Below are positions 1-6,792 of a DNA stretch of 12,136 bases, piece by piece (position 1 is the first letter of the stretch; the number at the start of each line of letters is the position of its first letter). The notes under the pieces are model-generated. The model did not search any database. It saw nothing but the letters and a program-made list of their open reading frames with translations, and was not told the DNA's origin. The stretch is taken from assembly GCF_036504375.1 (NCBI RefSeq), contig NZ_DASXVH010000100.1:1-12136 (forward strand), given 5' to 3'. Origin of the DNA: Novimethylophilus sp036504375 (lineage in GTDB: Bacteria > Pseudomonadota > Gammaproteobacteria > Burkholderiales > Methylophilaceae). Position numbers and translations under genes: made by a program.

Positions 1-194
1 CATTTGTAGAGATCGAACCCCTGCTGCCACCCCCCTGCATCGAATTTTCGCGCCACTTCAATGTAGAGAATGCCATCAACGTTAATGCTGCCGTAAGAAT
101 TTATCATCATCCAAACGGCGAGAGGCAAGGACAACACAGCGCCAAGCCAAGGCAGGCGCTGCTCTGTGGTCAGTTTCCATAACGCAAGGTTCAT
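1..194 (-). CDS. Partial GT-C membrane glycosyltransferase (N-terminal 64 residues)
   Basis: The reading frame begins with an ATG at 194-192 that overlaps the waaF stop codon (ATGA) and runs open to the window edge, so only the first 64 residues are visible. It starts MNLALWKLTTEQRLPWLG, followed by a hydrophobic segment at about residues 16-36. A short stretch with the motif NVDGILYIEVARKF comes next (Asp40). One transmembrane helix followed by a periplasmic loop with an early Asp and the D-G-x-x-Y pattern is typical of family 39/PMT-like GT-C enzymes, which transfer sugars from polyprenyl-phosphate donors. An AGGAGG sequence at 212-207 lies 12 bases before the ATG and supports this start. 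The overlap suggests translation coupled to waaF and a role in LPS or another surface glycan. GC content is near 50%, lower than the rest of the window. The family assignment rests on a short stretch and is tentative; the start is more certain. Confidence 0.6.
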   Translation of the reverse strand, partial: MNLALWKLTTEQRLPWLGAVLSLPLAVWMMINSYGSINVDGILYIEVARKFDAGGWQQGFDLYK

Positions 195-1219
195 AGGCTA
201 CGGATGCCTCCTGATGATGGCAAGTTCTCAATAATTCGCTCTGGGGCAATATCCCTCAAACAGCGTAAATGACCAAGCGGACATTCTCGTTTAAAGCAAG
301 GGCTACAGGAGAGATTCAGGCTCAGTACCCTTGCTTTGTCGCTCATGGGAGGGGTGTGGGACGGATCGGACGAACCGTAGATTGCGACCAGCGGCAGTTG
401 CAACGCCGCAGCGACATGCATGAGACCGGAGTCATTGCTCACCACGGCAGAGGCCAGCGACATGAGATCGATCGCCTCTCCGAGGCTGGTCTTGCCGCTG
501 AGATCCCGACAACGCTCTTGAGTCAACCGATTGATATTGGCCGTTACCGGCGTATCTTTTTCCGAGCCGAACAACCACACCTGCCAGCCACGGGAAAGCA
601 TTTGATTGGCGACCTCGGCGTAATAAGCCTCTGGCCAGCGCTTGGCCGGGCCGTATTCCGCACCGGGGCAAAGCGCCAGCACCGGTGCTTCCGGCCGGGC
701 AATGCCCAGTTTCTGCATCGTGGCGAGTGCGCTCGCAGAATCGGCGTGCAGACACGGCTGCGGCAGTACAGCAGGCAGCACTTCGTCCGTTTCCAGCCCG
801 AGCGCAACGAAGCGATCCACGGTGCGCGGCAACGCCGCTTTATCCAATGGTCGGATATCGTTGAGCAGACCATAGCGAAATTCGCCGAGGAAACCGGTGC
901 GCCGGGGAATGTCGGCGGCAATGGGCAGAATCGCGGATTTGAGGGAGTTGACGAGCAGTATGGCTTGGGTGAAATGCTTGCCGCGCAGGCTACGCCCGAA
1001 CCGGATGCGCTCGCCTAGCGCAAGCTCGCCGTGGCGGAATGGCAGCCCAATGGCCTCGTCGACTTCCGGCATGCGCGCGAGCAAAGGCAATGTCCAGCCT
1101 GGCGCCGCCACCGCTACGTGGGCATCGGGCCGGCGGGCTTTCAGGCTTTGGAACAGGCTGTGCGCCAGCACCATGTCGCCAACCCAGGATGGCCCCAGGA
1201 TCAGTATCCGCTCCGCCAT
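191..1219 (-). CDS. waaF: ADP-heptose:LPS heptosyltransferase II
   Basis: WaaF is a cytoplasmic-face GT-B enzyme of family 9. It transfers the second L-glycero-D-manno-heptose from ADP-heptose to the first heptose of the LPS inner core. The 342-residue product is close to the usual length (about 348 in E. coli). The N-terminus carries the characteristic ILGPSWVGDMVLAHSL (residues 7-22, with Asp15 in the acceptor-side domain). Family motifs follow: PGAEYGPAKRWP (185-196) and the donor-site SNDSGLMHVAAAL (261-273). A cysteine-rich segment, CSPCFKRECPLGHLRC (305-320), is also typical of the heptosyltransferases. The WaaF-type N-terminus favours WaaF over WaaC. The gene starts 5 bases after the hldE stop and its stop overlaps the next gene's ATG, so it is probably co-transcribed with the donor-synthesis genes upstream. 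The start-proximal ribosome site is weak, suggesting coupling. GC drops in the last third of the gene. Confidence 0.93.
   Translation of the reverse strand: MAERILILGPSWVGDMVLAHSLFQSLKARRPDAHVAVAAPGWTLPLLARMPEVDEAIGLPFRHGELALGERIRFGRSLRGKHFTQAILLVNSLKSAILPIAADIPRRTGFLGEFRYGLLNDIRPLDKAALPRTVDRFVALGLETDEVLPAVLPQPCLHADSASALATMQKLGIARPEAPVLALCPGAEYGPAKRWPEAYYAEVANQMLSRGWQVWLFGSEKDTPVTANINRLTQERCRDLSGKTSLGEAIDLMSLASAVVSNDSGLMHVAAALQLPLVAIYGSSDPSHTPPMSDKARVLSLNLSCSPCFKRECPLGHLRCLRDIAPERIIENLPSSGGIRSL
207..212 (-). promoter_or_regulatory. Shine-Dalgarno sequence AGGAGG for the left-edge glycosyltransferase
   Basis: On the minus strand a full AGGAGG lies inside the last codons of waaF, 12 bases before the ATG at 194-192. 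The spacing is longer than usual. It is still the strongest ribosome-binding site seen in the minus-strand array, and it fixes the start of a gene that is otherwise visible for only 64 codons. Confidence 0.55.
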
Positions 1220-1224
1220 TGCGC

Positions 1225-2712
1225 CTACGGATTCTCTACCGGAGCCAACTTGCCTATGATGCCGCTCGTGCTGCGCCCCGGCACGATGTCGACGAGCGCC
1301 ACGCGCCCACCCCAGGATTTGATTTCCTTGCCGCCCACGACCTGGTCTTCGGCGTAATCGCTGCCTTTTACGAGCACATTGGGGCGTACAAGATCGATGA
1401 GTTTGAGCGGTGAATCTTCGTCGAACAGGATGACGGCATCGACCGACTCCAGCGCGGCAAGCACGCGTGCCCGGTCCGCCTCATGAATCACCGGTCGGCT
1501 CGGGCCTTTTAGCGCGCTCACCGAGCGGTCGGTGTTGAGGCCGACGATGAGCTTGTGCCCGAGCTTGCGAGCCTGCTCGAGATAAGTCACATGACCGCTG
1601 TGCAGCAGGTCGAAACAGCCGTTGGTGAAAACGATGGTTTTGCCGGCGGCTTTCCAATTGGCGACCCGCGCCAACAACCGGTCGAGGTCGCATACCTTGT
1701 CGGCTTGCTCACGCACTTCCTCGTTCGCAAGCTCCGCCAGCAATTCCTCCGGCGTAATGGTGACCGTGCCGACCTTACCGACCACGATGCCGGCCGCCAG
1801 GTTGGCGAGATGCAAGGCGTCGTAATGGCTGAGTCCGGCCACCAATCCCGCCGCAAGTGTGGCGATCACCGTATCGCCTGCGCCGGAAACGTCGAACACC
1901 TGTTTGGCCATGGCGGGGATTTGCAAACGCTGGCTGTCTTCGATGAGGGAAATGCCTTCTTCGCTACGCGTCACCGCAAGGAAGTCCAGTGCCAGTTCGC
2001 GGCGCAGTTTGTCTGCGGCATTCAACAGCGCATCGATGTCGCCGATGCCGCCACAGGCTTCCGAGGTTTCGCGGCGGTTGGGGGTGAGTGCGGTCGCGCC
2101 GCGGTATTTGGAATAATCGCGCCCCTTGGGATCGACAAGCACGGAAATGCCGGCTTGCTTGGCAAGTCCGATCACCAGTTGGCAAATCTCGGGATGCAGC
2201 ACGCCTTTGGCATAATCCGAAAGCACGACAATTGCAGGCGCTTCCGCCATCGCCTGCCGGACCGCACTTTCCAGCAAGCGCAATTCTTCGGGGCTGAATG
2301 CGGCGGAGGATTCGCGGTCCACCCGCAGAATCTGCTGATGGCCGCCGACGATGCGGGTTTTGGTGATCGTCGGACGTTCCGCCAGTCTGACGATGCTTTG
2401 CGTTTCCACGCCGGCTTGACTCACGGTATCGATAAGCTGCCTGCCGGCCTCATCGTTGCCGACCGTCCCCAGCAAACGGCAGCGAAGCCCCAGCCCGGCG
2501 AGATTGGCTGCCACGTTGGCGCCGCCGCCCGGGCGGCAGTTTTCCTTGTCGAGCAGCACCACGGGGACGGGTGCTTCGGGAGACACGCGCTCCACCTTGC
2601 CCCACAGGTAGCGGTCCAGCATGAGGTCGCCGATCACCAGCGCCCATGCGGTTTCAGTCTTTTTCTGAGGCGCAAACTTGCGCTTGATTGCGTCAATCAG
2701 GCGCGTTTGCAT
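1225..2712 (-). CDS. hldE: Bifunctional heptose 7-phosphate kinase / heptose 1-phosphate adenylyltransferase
   Basis: HldE (RfaE) catalyses two steps of ADP-heptose synthesis: phosphorylation of D-glycero-D-manno-heptose 7-phosphate at C1, and, after GmhB removes the 7-phosphate, adenylylation of the 1-phosphate. Both domains are present in the 495 residues. A PfkB/ribokinase-like kinase spans about 20-330, with GGGANVAAN at 62-70 and the catalytic anion-hole motif DVSGAGDT at 274-281 (Asp280). A cytidylyltransferase-like domain spans about 355-490, beginning VFTNGCFDLLHSGH with the HxGH motif at 371-374 and ending with GRSTSGII at 479-486. E. coli HldE is 477 residues, so this is a full-length fusion rather than split hldA and hldC genes. 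The ATG at 2712 lies inside gmhA, giving a 20-base overlap, with a weak GGTAG ribosome site. The product acts in the cytosol between GmhA and HldD. No key motif is missing. Confidence 0.95.
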   Translation of the reverse strand: MQTRLIDAIKRKFAPQKKTETAWALVIGDLMLDRYLWGKVERVSPEAPVPVVLLDKENCRPGGGANVAANLAGLGLRCRLLGTVGNDEAGRQLIDTVSQAGVETQSIVRLAERPTITKTRIVGGHQQILRVDRESSAAFSPEELRLLESAVRQAMAEAPAIVVLSDYAKGVLHPEICQLVIGLAKQAGISVLVDPKGRDYSKYRGATALTPNRRETSEACGGIGDIDALLNAADKLRRELALDFLAVTRSEEGISLIEDSQRLQIPAMAKQVFDVSGAGDTVIATLAAGLVAGLSHYDALHLANLAAGIVVGKVGTVTITPEELLAELANEEVREQADKVCDLDRLLARVANWKAAGKTIVFTNGCFDLLHSGHVTYLEQARKLGHKLIVGLNTDRSVSALKGPSRPVIHEADRARVLAALESVDAVILFDEDSPLKLIDLVRPNVLVKGSDYAEDQVVGGKEIKSWGGRVALVDIVPGRSTSGIIGKLAPVENP

Positions 2713-3268
2713 CGTCTACCAGCTCGCAGAGAATATGACCGATGAGGATGTGCGCTTCCTGGATACGCGCAGTCACCCCCGAAGGCGCAGCCAGCGTGAG
2801 ATCGCACAAGGTGCCGAGCTTGCCCATGCCTTCGCCGGTCCAGCCCACAGTAATTGCACCGATGGCCTTCGCCGCTTCGATGGCGCGCAGCACGTTGGGG
2901 CTGTTGCCCGAGGTGGAGATACCGACCACAAGGTCTTTCTCGGTACACAGCGCTTCGATCTGGCGCGCGAACACGTAATCGTAGCCGTAGTCGTTGCCCA
3001 CCGAGGTCAGGATGGAGGTATCCGTCGTGAGCGCAATCGAGGCCAGCCCGCGGCGTTCCTTTTTGTAACGGCCCACGAACTCGGCGGCGAGATGCTGGCT
3101 GTCTGCGGCGCTGCCGCCGTTGCCCATCCACAGGATCTTGCCGCCGCGATTCAGGGTATCGAGCATCGCCTGCGCGAGGCGGGCGATGTCGGGAATCATC
3201 GCATCGAGCCGGGCGATGGTGTCGGCATGCGCGTTAAGCGCGTTGCGTATGGTGCTAGCAGTAGGCAT
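2693..3268 (-). CDS. gmhA: Sedoheptulose 7-phosphate isomerase (phosphoheptose isomerase)
   Basis: GmhA converts sedoheptulose 7-phosphate to D-glycero-D-manno-heptose 7-phosphate, the first committed step toward ADP-heptose. The product is 191 residues with a single SIS domain; E. coli GmhA is 192. Visible motifs are GNGGSAADSQHLAAEF (49-64), STSGNS (118-123, phosphate binding) and RIQEAHILIGHI (169-179). By alignment to E. coli, His59, Glu63, Gln170 and His178 would be the zinc or catalytic-site residues. I chose the ATG at 3268 because it gives the family length. The frame stays open to 3403, but the extra 45 residues lie wholly inside hldD and look like out-of-frame translation. The start overlaps the 3' end of hldD by 14 bases and the stop overlaps hldE by 20, which suggests translational coupling; no clear ribosome site is seen. 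Split SIS proteins such as DiaA are related, but the heptose-gene context makes GmhA the better call. Confidence 0.93.
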   Translation of the reverse strand: MPTASTIRNALNAHADTIARLDAMIPDIARLAQAMLDTLNRGGKILWMGNGGSAADSQHLAAEFVGRYKKERRGLASIALTTDTSILTSVGNDYGYDYVFARQIEALCTEKDLVVGISTSGNSPNVLRAIEAAKAIGAITVGWTGEGMGKLGTLCDLTLAAPSGVTARIQEAHILIGHILCELVDDANAPD

Positions 3269-4229
3269 CGGTTTGCATGAGGTAGTTTTGGACATAATCG
3301 CGCACGCCGTCTTCCAATGTATGGAACGACTCGGCATAGCCGGCGGCACGCAGCCTGGCCACATTGGCCTGGGTGTAATACTGGTATTTGCCCTTGAGGT
3401 CATCCGGCATGTCGATCCAGGTGATCGAGGGCTCGCGCCCCATGCTGGTCATCACCGCATCGGCCAAATCGCGGAAAGCCCGCGCCGCACCGGTACCGAC
3501 GTTGAAGATGCCGGATTGGGCGGGATTTTTCAGGAAGAAAGCAACCACCGCCGCGGCGTCCTTGACGTAGACGAAATCACGCAACTGCATGCCGTCCTCT
3601 ACCTCCGGGCGGTCGCTCCTGAACAGGCGCATGGTGCCGGTATCGCGCACCTGGTTGTAGGTGTGGAAAGCCACGCTCGCCATGCGTTCCTTGTGGTACT
3701 CGTTGGGGCCGTAGACGTTGAAGAACTTGAAACCGCACCATTGCGGCGGCGTCGGCGCGCCGCTTTTCACCTGCCGCAGCACCCATTGGTCGAACAGATG
3801 CTTGGAATAGCCGTAGCCGTTGAGCGGCCGCAGCTCCTCGGTGGTGTCATCATAACCGCGCTCGCCGCTGCCATAGGTCGCGGCCGAACTGGCATACAGC
3901 AAAGGCACCTTGTTGTGCGCGCACCAGTTCCACAGCTGCTGGCTGTAGCGGAAGTTGTTCTGTACCAGCAGATTGAAATCGCGCTCGGTAGTGGCGCTGA
4001 TCGCGCCCATATGGACCACCGCGGTGACTTTGCCGCCATTCCGCGCCAGCCACTCCGGCAACTCGTCCTTGTCGAGATAATCCGCGTAGCGGCGGTGGCA
4101 CAGGTTCTGCCACTGCTCGGGATGCTTGCAGCGGTCGACCATCACCAGGTCATCCCGTCCCTCCCGGGTATTGAGATGCCAGGCGATCATGCTGCCTATC
4201 ATGCCGGCGCCGCCGGTAATAACTATCAT
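3255..4229 (-). CDS. hldD: ADP-L-glycero-D-manno-heptose 6-epimerase
   Basis: HldD (RfaD) epimerises ADP-D-glycero-D-manno-heptose at C6 to the L-glycero form, the donor used by WaaC and WaaF. The 324-residue product is an extended short-chain dehydrogenase/reductase. It begins MIVITGGAGMIGS, with the GxxGxxG dinucleotide-binding motif at 6-12. The catalytic Tyr139 and Lys143 lie in NGYGYSKH, and the EYHKERMAS segment (Lys180) matches the second catalytic base region of E. coli HldD (Lys178). FFNVYGPNEYHK is a strong family signature. The Met at position 10 replaces the more usual Phe and is unlikely to matter. The ATG at 4229 is preceded by a modest GAAAG ribosome site and by a 37-base gap, the largest within the minus-strand array. 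It could therefore have its own promoter. The 3' end overlaps gmhA by 14 bases. Confidence 0.95.
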   Translation of the reverse strand: MIVITGGAGMIGSMIAWHLNTREGRDDLVMVDRCKHPEQWQNLCHRRYADYLDKDELPEWLARNGGKVTAVVHMGAISATTERDFNLLVQNNFRYSQQLWNWCAHNKVPLLYASSAATYGSGERGYDDTTEELRPLNGYGYSKHLFDQWVLRQVKSGAPTPPQWCGFKFFNVYGPNEYHKERMASVAFHTYNQVRDTGTMRLFRSDRPEVEDGMQLRDFVYVKDAAAVVAFFLKNPAQSGIFNVGTGAARAFRDLADAVMTSMGREPSITWIDMPDDLKGKYQYYTQANVARLRAAGYAESFHTLEDGVRDYVQNYLMQTDAYC

Positions 4230-4266
4230 GTCTTTCAGTGCTTTATCGATAAAACGTTAGTATAGC
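4230..4266 (-). promoter_or_regulatory. AT-rich gap upstream of hldD with 12-base palindrome and TATACT box
   Basis: This 37-base gap separates the glycosyltransferase stop from the hldD start. On the minus strand it holds TATACT (4264-4259), a near match to the -10 consensus, then a perfect palindrome TTTATCGATAAA (4242-4253), then GAAAG just before the ATG. No convincing -35 hexamer lies at 16-18 bases from TATACT. The gap could be an internal promoter with an operator-like site for the heptose genes, or simply an AT-rich spacer. The sequence is certain; the function is a guess. Confidence 0.3.
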
Positions 4267-5688
4267 TTAAGGGCAAGCCGTTCCGCTGCCATAGATAGTG
4301 GCCTTGTGGCCGCTCTTCAGGTAGGGGGCGAATTCCGCCAGGCGGCACATGTGCTCCGCCACCTGCGCCGGCGCTGCATCCTCGACGAACAGCACCAGGC
4401 TTTCCCTGGCCTGCAGCTTTGCGTCCAGATCCGCGTCCTTGAGCACTGCGACAGGCCCGCCGCGATAGTAAACCACGCGCGGGTCGAGATCGCGCCAGGC
4501 ATACACCGGCAAGCCGGGATAGCTCGCAAGTCTGGCGGCTATTTTCGGCAATGCCTCATGACGATGTGCCAGCAAGCGCGTTTCGCCGACGGCGTAATAG
4601 ACGAAAAATCCCAGCACCAGCATCACCGCGGCCAATCGCAAGCCCTGTCGGCCTTTCTCGCGCAAAGCATGATAGAAATCGGCGACAGTGAGCGCCAACA
4701 GCGCCGCCCACGCGGGGTAGGTCGGCAGCAGATATTTGGCATGCTTGTTGGCAATCAGCGAAAAAATCACCACCGGCACCACGGCCGCGATCAGCAGGAA
4801 GCCGCTCTGCGGCGTGGCCAGCCACCGGCGTACGCTCTTGCGCGGCATGGCCAGCACCAGCAGGCACCAGGGCAGAAAATCCGCGATCAGCCACAGCGGA
4901 TACTGGTACAGCGGATCGGCGGCGGATCTGCCGACCTTGCCGGCGATATCGGTTTCCACGACATGGCTCCAGATATCCCAGCCCAGCTTGAGCGAAATGA
5001 TCAGATACCACGGCAGTGCGACGGCCAGAGCGATCAGCCAGCCGCGCCAGTGGGTCAGGCAAGCCAATGCTTCCGGCAGGCGATAGCGCCACCAGAACAC
5101 CAGCAACGGCGGGATGTAAAACAGCAGCGCCACCGGCCCCTTGGTGAGCAAGGCCAGGCCCAGGCTGAGGTAAGCGAGGTCCAGCCAGCGCTTGTCCCGC
5201 CTGCCGAAAATATATTCGAAAGCCGCCAGCAGGCTGCCAAAACACAGCGCCGCCAGCAGCATCTCGATTTCCGCACGGCGCGCAAAGACGGTGAAGCCGG
5301 CACTGGTAATCAGGATCAGCACGGTGAAAATCGCCGGGGTCAGGCCGAAACGGCGGCGCATGCTGAAAAAACTCAGCCAGGTGATCGCCAGCGCCGCCAG
5401 CGCCGACGGCATACGCACTATCCATTCGGAAGCCGAATTGAACAGCCATGCCGGAATGCCGGCCAGCCAGTACAGCAGCGGCGGCTTGCTGATGTAGAGG
5501 TGATGGTTGAGCGTGGGCACCAGCCAGTCGCCGGAAGCGAGCATTTCCTGCACCGGCACGCTGCGCCGGGCTTCATTAAAAGACAGCAGCGGAATACTGC
5601 CCAGGCCCCAGAAATAAATCGCCAGCGTCGCCAGGAATAATACGGCCAGCATCCGGCAAGGCGCGCCGGTCAAACGACTCCAGGCCAT
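4267..5688 (-). CDS. ArnT-like family 39 glycosyltransferase, inner-membrane
   Basis: This is a 473-residue polytopic protein of the GT-C fold related to ArnT, the enzyme that moves 4-amino-arabinose from undecaprenyl phosphate to lipid A. Roughly ten or more hydrophobic segments run from residue 13 to about 368, followed by a soluble C-terminal tail of about 100 residues. The first periplasmic loop has the family pattern EMLASGDWLVPTLN (48-61) and SKPPLLYWL (67-75). A second-loop RRAEIEM (137-143), LTKGP (181-185) and KHAKYLLPTYP (315-325) are also typical. The catalytic loop usually begins Asp-Glu; here it reads FNEARR (Asn38-Glu39). No other arn genes are present, so the sugar and acceptor are unknown; lipid A, core or another glycan is possible. 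The ATG follows the hemH stop with no gap (TAAATG) and no Shine-Dalgarno, suggesting coupling. Met13 is an alternative start. The family call is firm; calling it ArnT itself would not be justified. Confidence 0.85.
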   Translation of the reverse strand: MAWSRLTGAPCRMLAVLFLATLAIYFWGLGSIPLLSFNEARRSVPVQEMLASGDWLVPTLNHHLYISKPPLLYWLAGIPAWLFNSASEWIVRMPSALAALAITWLSFFSMRRRFGLTPAIFTVLILITSAGFTVFARRAEIEMLLAALCFGSLLAAFEYIFGRRDKRWLDLAYLSLGLALLTKGPVALLFYIPPLLVFWWRYRLPEALACLTHWRGWLIALAVALPWYLIISLKLGWDIWSHVVETDIAGKVGRSAADPLYQYPLWLIADFLPWCLLVLAMPRKSVRRWLATPQSGFLLIAAVVPVVIFSLIANKHAKYLLPTYPAWAALLALTVADFYHALREKGRQGLRLAAVMLVLGFFVYYAVGETRLLAHRHEALPKIAARLASYPGLPVYAWRDLDPRVVYYRGGPVAVLKDADLDAKLQARESLVLFVEDAAPAQVAEHMCRLAEFAPYLKSGHKATIYGSGTACP

Positions 5689-6789
5689 TTAGAGTTTCGC
5701 ACCCAGCGCTTGTGCGCGTAGTCTGGACTGCTCCATTTCCGCCGGGGCCGGGGCATGTTCCGGCTCGATCCAGCCATGCAGATGGCCGCGCACGATGTCC
5801 ACCATCGCGTGTATCCATTCGTCGCGCTCGTTCAGCGCCGGAATGTAGTGATATTCTCTGCCGCCGGCGCCGATAAATGTGGCCTTGCCTTCCATCGCGA
5901 TTTCTTCCAGCGTTTCCAGGCAATCGCTGGAAAAACCCGGGCAGATGACATCGACGCGACCGGCTTTCTGTTTGCCGAGCTCCGCCAGCGTCTGCGCCAG
6001 ATAGGGTTTGAGCCATTCGGCGCGACCGAAGCGCGACTGGAAGCATACCTGGTACTGCTGCTGGTTGAGCCCCAGCGCCTCGGCCAGCAAGCGCGCGGTT
6101 TTCTGGCAGAAGCAGTGATAGGGGTCGCCTTTGTCCAACGTATAGCGGGGCACGCCGTGAAAGCTCATGACGAGTTTGTCCGGCTTGCCGCTCTCCATCC
6201 AGTAGCGACGCACGCTTTCCGCCAGCGCGGCGATATAGGCCGGGTGGTCGTGATACTGGCGGATGGCGCGCAGTTCAGGCAGATAGCGCAAGCGGAGCAT
6301 GACGCGGTACACCGCATCCAACGCCGACCCGGTGCTGCTGGCGGCATATTGCGGGTACAGCGGGAACGCCAGGATGCGGTCGCAGCCGCGTTCGCGTAAT
6401 TTGGCAATGGCCGATTCCACCGAAGGATCGCCGTAGCTCATGCCCACTTCGACTTCGATCGGCTGGCCGAAACGGTTGCCGAGATAGCCTCGCAGCATTT
6501 TGGCCTGGCGCTCTGTGTGCACCAGCAGCGGCGAGCCATCTTTGCTCCAGATCTTGGCATATTTTTCGGCGGATTTTTTCGGCCGGATATTGAGGATGAC
6601 GAGATTGAGGACCAGCCACCAGAGCGCGCGCGGAATCTCCACCACGCGGCGGTCGCCGAGGAACTGCCTGAGATAACGGCGCAATGCCTGCGGCGTCGGC
6701 GTATCCGGCGTGCCCAGGTTAAGCAGCAGGACGCCGACGCGAGGAGCGGTACCGTGGGTATAAGGCGGCTCGGGCAGGTAAGCGGACAT
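5689..6789 (-). CDS. hemH: Ferrochelatase
   Basis: Ferrochelatase inserts Fe2+ into protoporphyrin IX, the last step of protoheme synthesis, at the cytoplasmic face of the membrane. The 366-residue product is longer than the 320 residues of E. coli HemH. The extra length is a short N-terminal lead and a C-terminal tail after about residue 340, as in betaproteobacterial forms. Motifs seen are GVLLLNLGTPD (19-29), FPLYPQYAASSTGS (142-155), MSFHGVPRYTLDKGDPY (208-224, with the probable catalytic His211), QSRFGRAEWL (251-260) and CPGFSSDCLETLEEI (283-297, holding the conserved active-site Glu of the ETL segment). The gene starts 3 bases after the hrcA stop (TGATCGATG) without a recognisable ribosome site, so it is likely translated by coupling to hrcA. 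There is no obvious functional link to LPS synthesis; the position probably reflects an inherited hrcA-hemH neighbourhood. Confidence 0.96.
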   Translation of the reverse strand: MSAYLPEPPYTHGTAPRVGVLLLNLGTPDTPTPQALRRYLRQFLGDRRVVEIPRALWWLVLNLVILNIRPKKSAEKYAKIWSKDGSPLLVHTERQAKMLRGYLGNRFGQPIEVEVGMSYGDPSVESAIAKLRERGCDRILAFPLYPQYAASSTGSALDAVYRVMLRLRYLPELRAIRQYHDHPAYIAALAESVRRYWMESGKPDKLVMSFHGVPRYTLDKGDPYHCFCQKTARLLAEALGLNQQQYQVCFQSRFGRAEWLKPYLAQTLAELGKQKAGRVDVICPGFSSDCLETLEEIAMEGKATFIGAGGREYHYIPALNERDEWIHAMVDIVRGHLHGWIEPEHAPAPAEMEQSRLRAQALGAKL

Positions 6790-6792
6790 CGA

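Noticed and set aside
1555..2745. Long open frame on the plus strand (396 codons) antisense to hldE
   Set aside because: It is the mirror of a GC-rich coding sequence. Its translation is rich in Arg, His, Gln and Ala with no recognisable domain, whereas hldE on the other strand has every expected motif.
3269..3403. 45-residue N-terminal extension of gmhA
   Set aside because: It lies entirely within hldD in another frame, has no resemblance to GmhA, and the ATG at 3268 gives the standard family length.
3120..4265. Long open frame on the plus strand (381 codons) antisense to hldD and gmhA
   Set aside because: It spans two clearly real overlapping genes on the other strand and its translation shows no family features.
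4230..4266. Rho-independent terminator after the ArnT-like gene
   Set aside because: The palindrome is AT-rich with no loop and no following run of T on the minus strand, so it would make a poor terminator.
4306..5640. Long open frame on the plus strand (444 codons) antisense to the ArnT-like gene
   Set aside because: The translation is an unusual Gln/Arg/His-rich sequence, as expected when a membrane-protein gene is read backwards.
4267..5688. Naming the gene arnT
   Set aside because: Family 39 enzymes differ widely in substrate, the Asp-Glu motif is altered, and no L-Ara4N synthesis genes are present.
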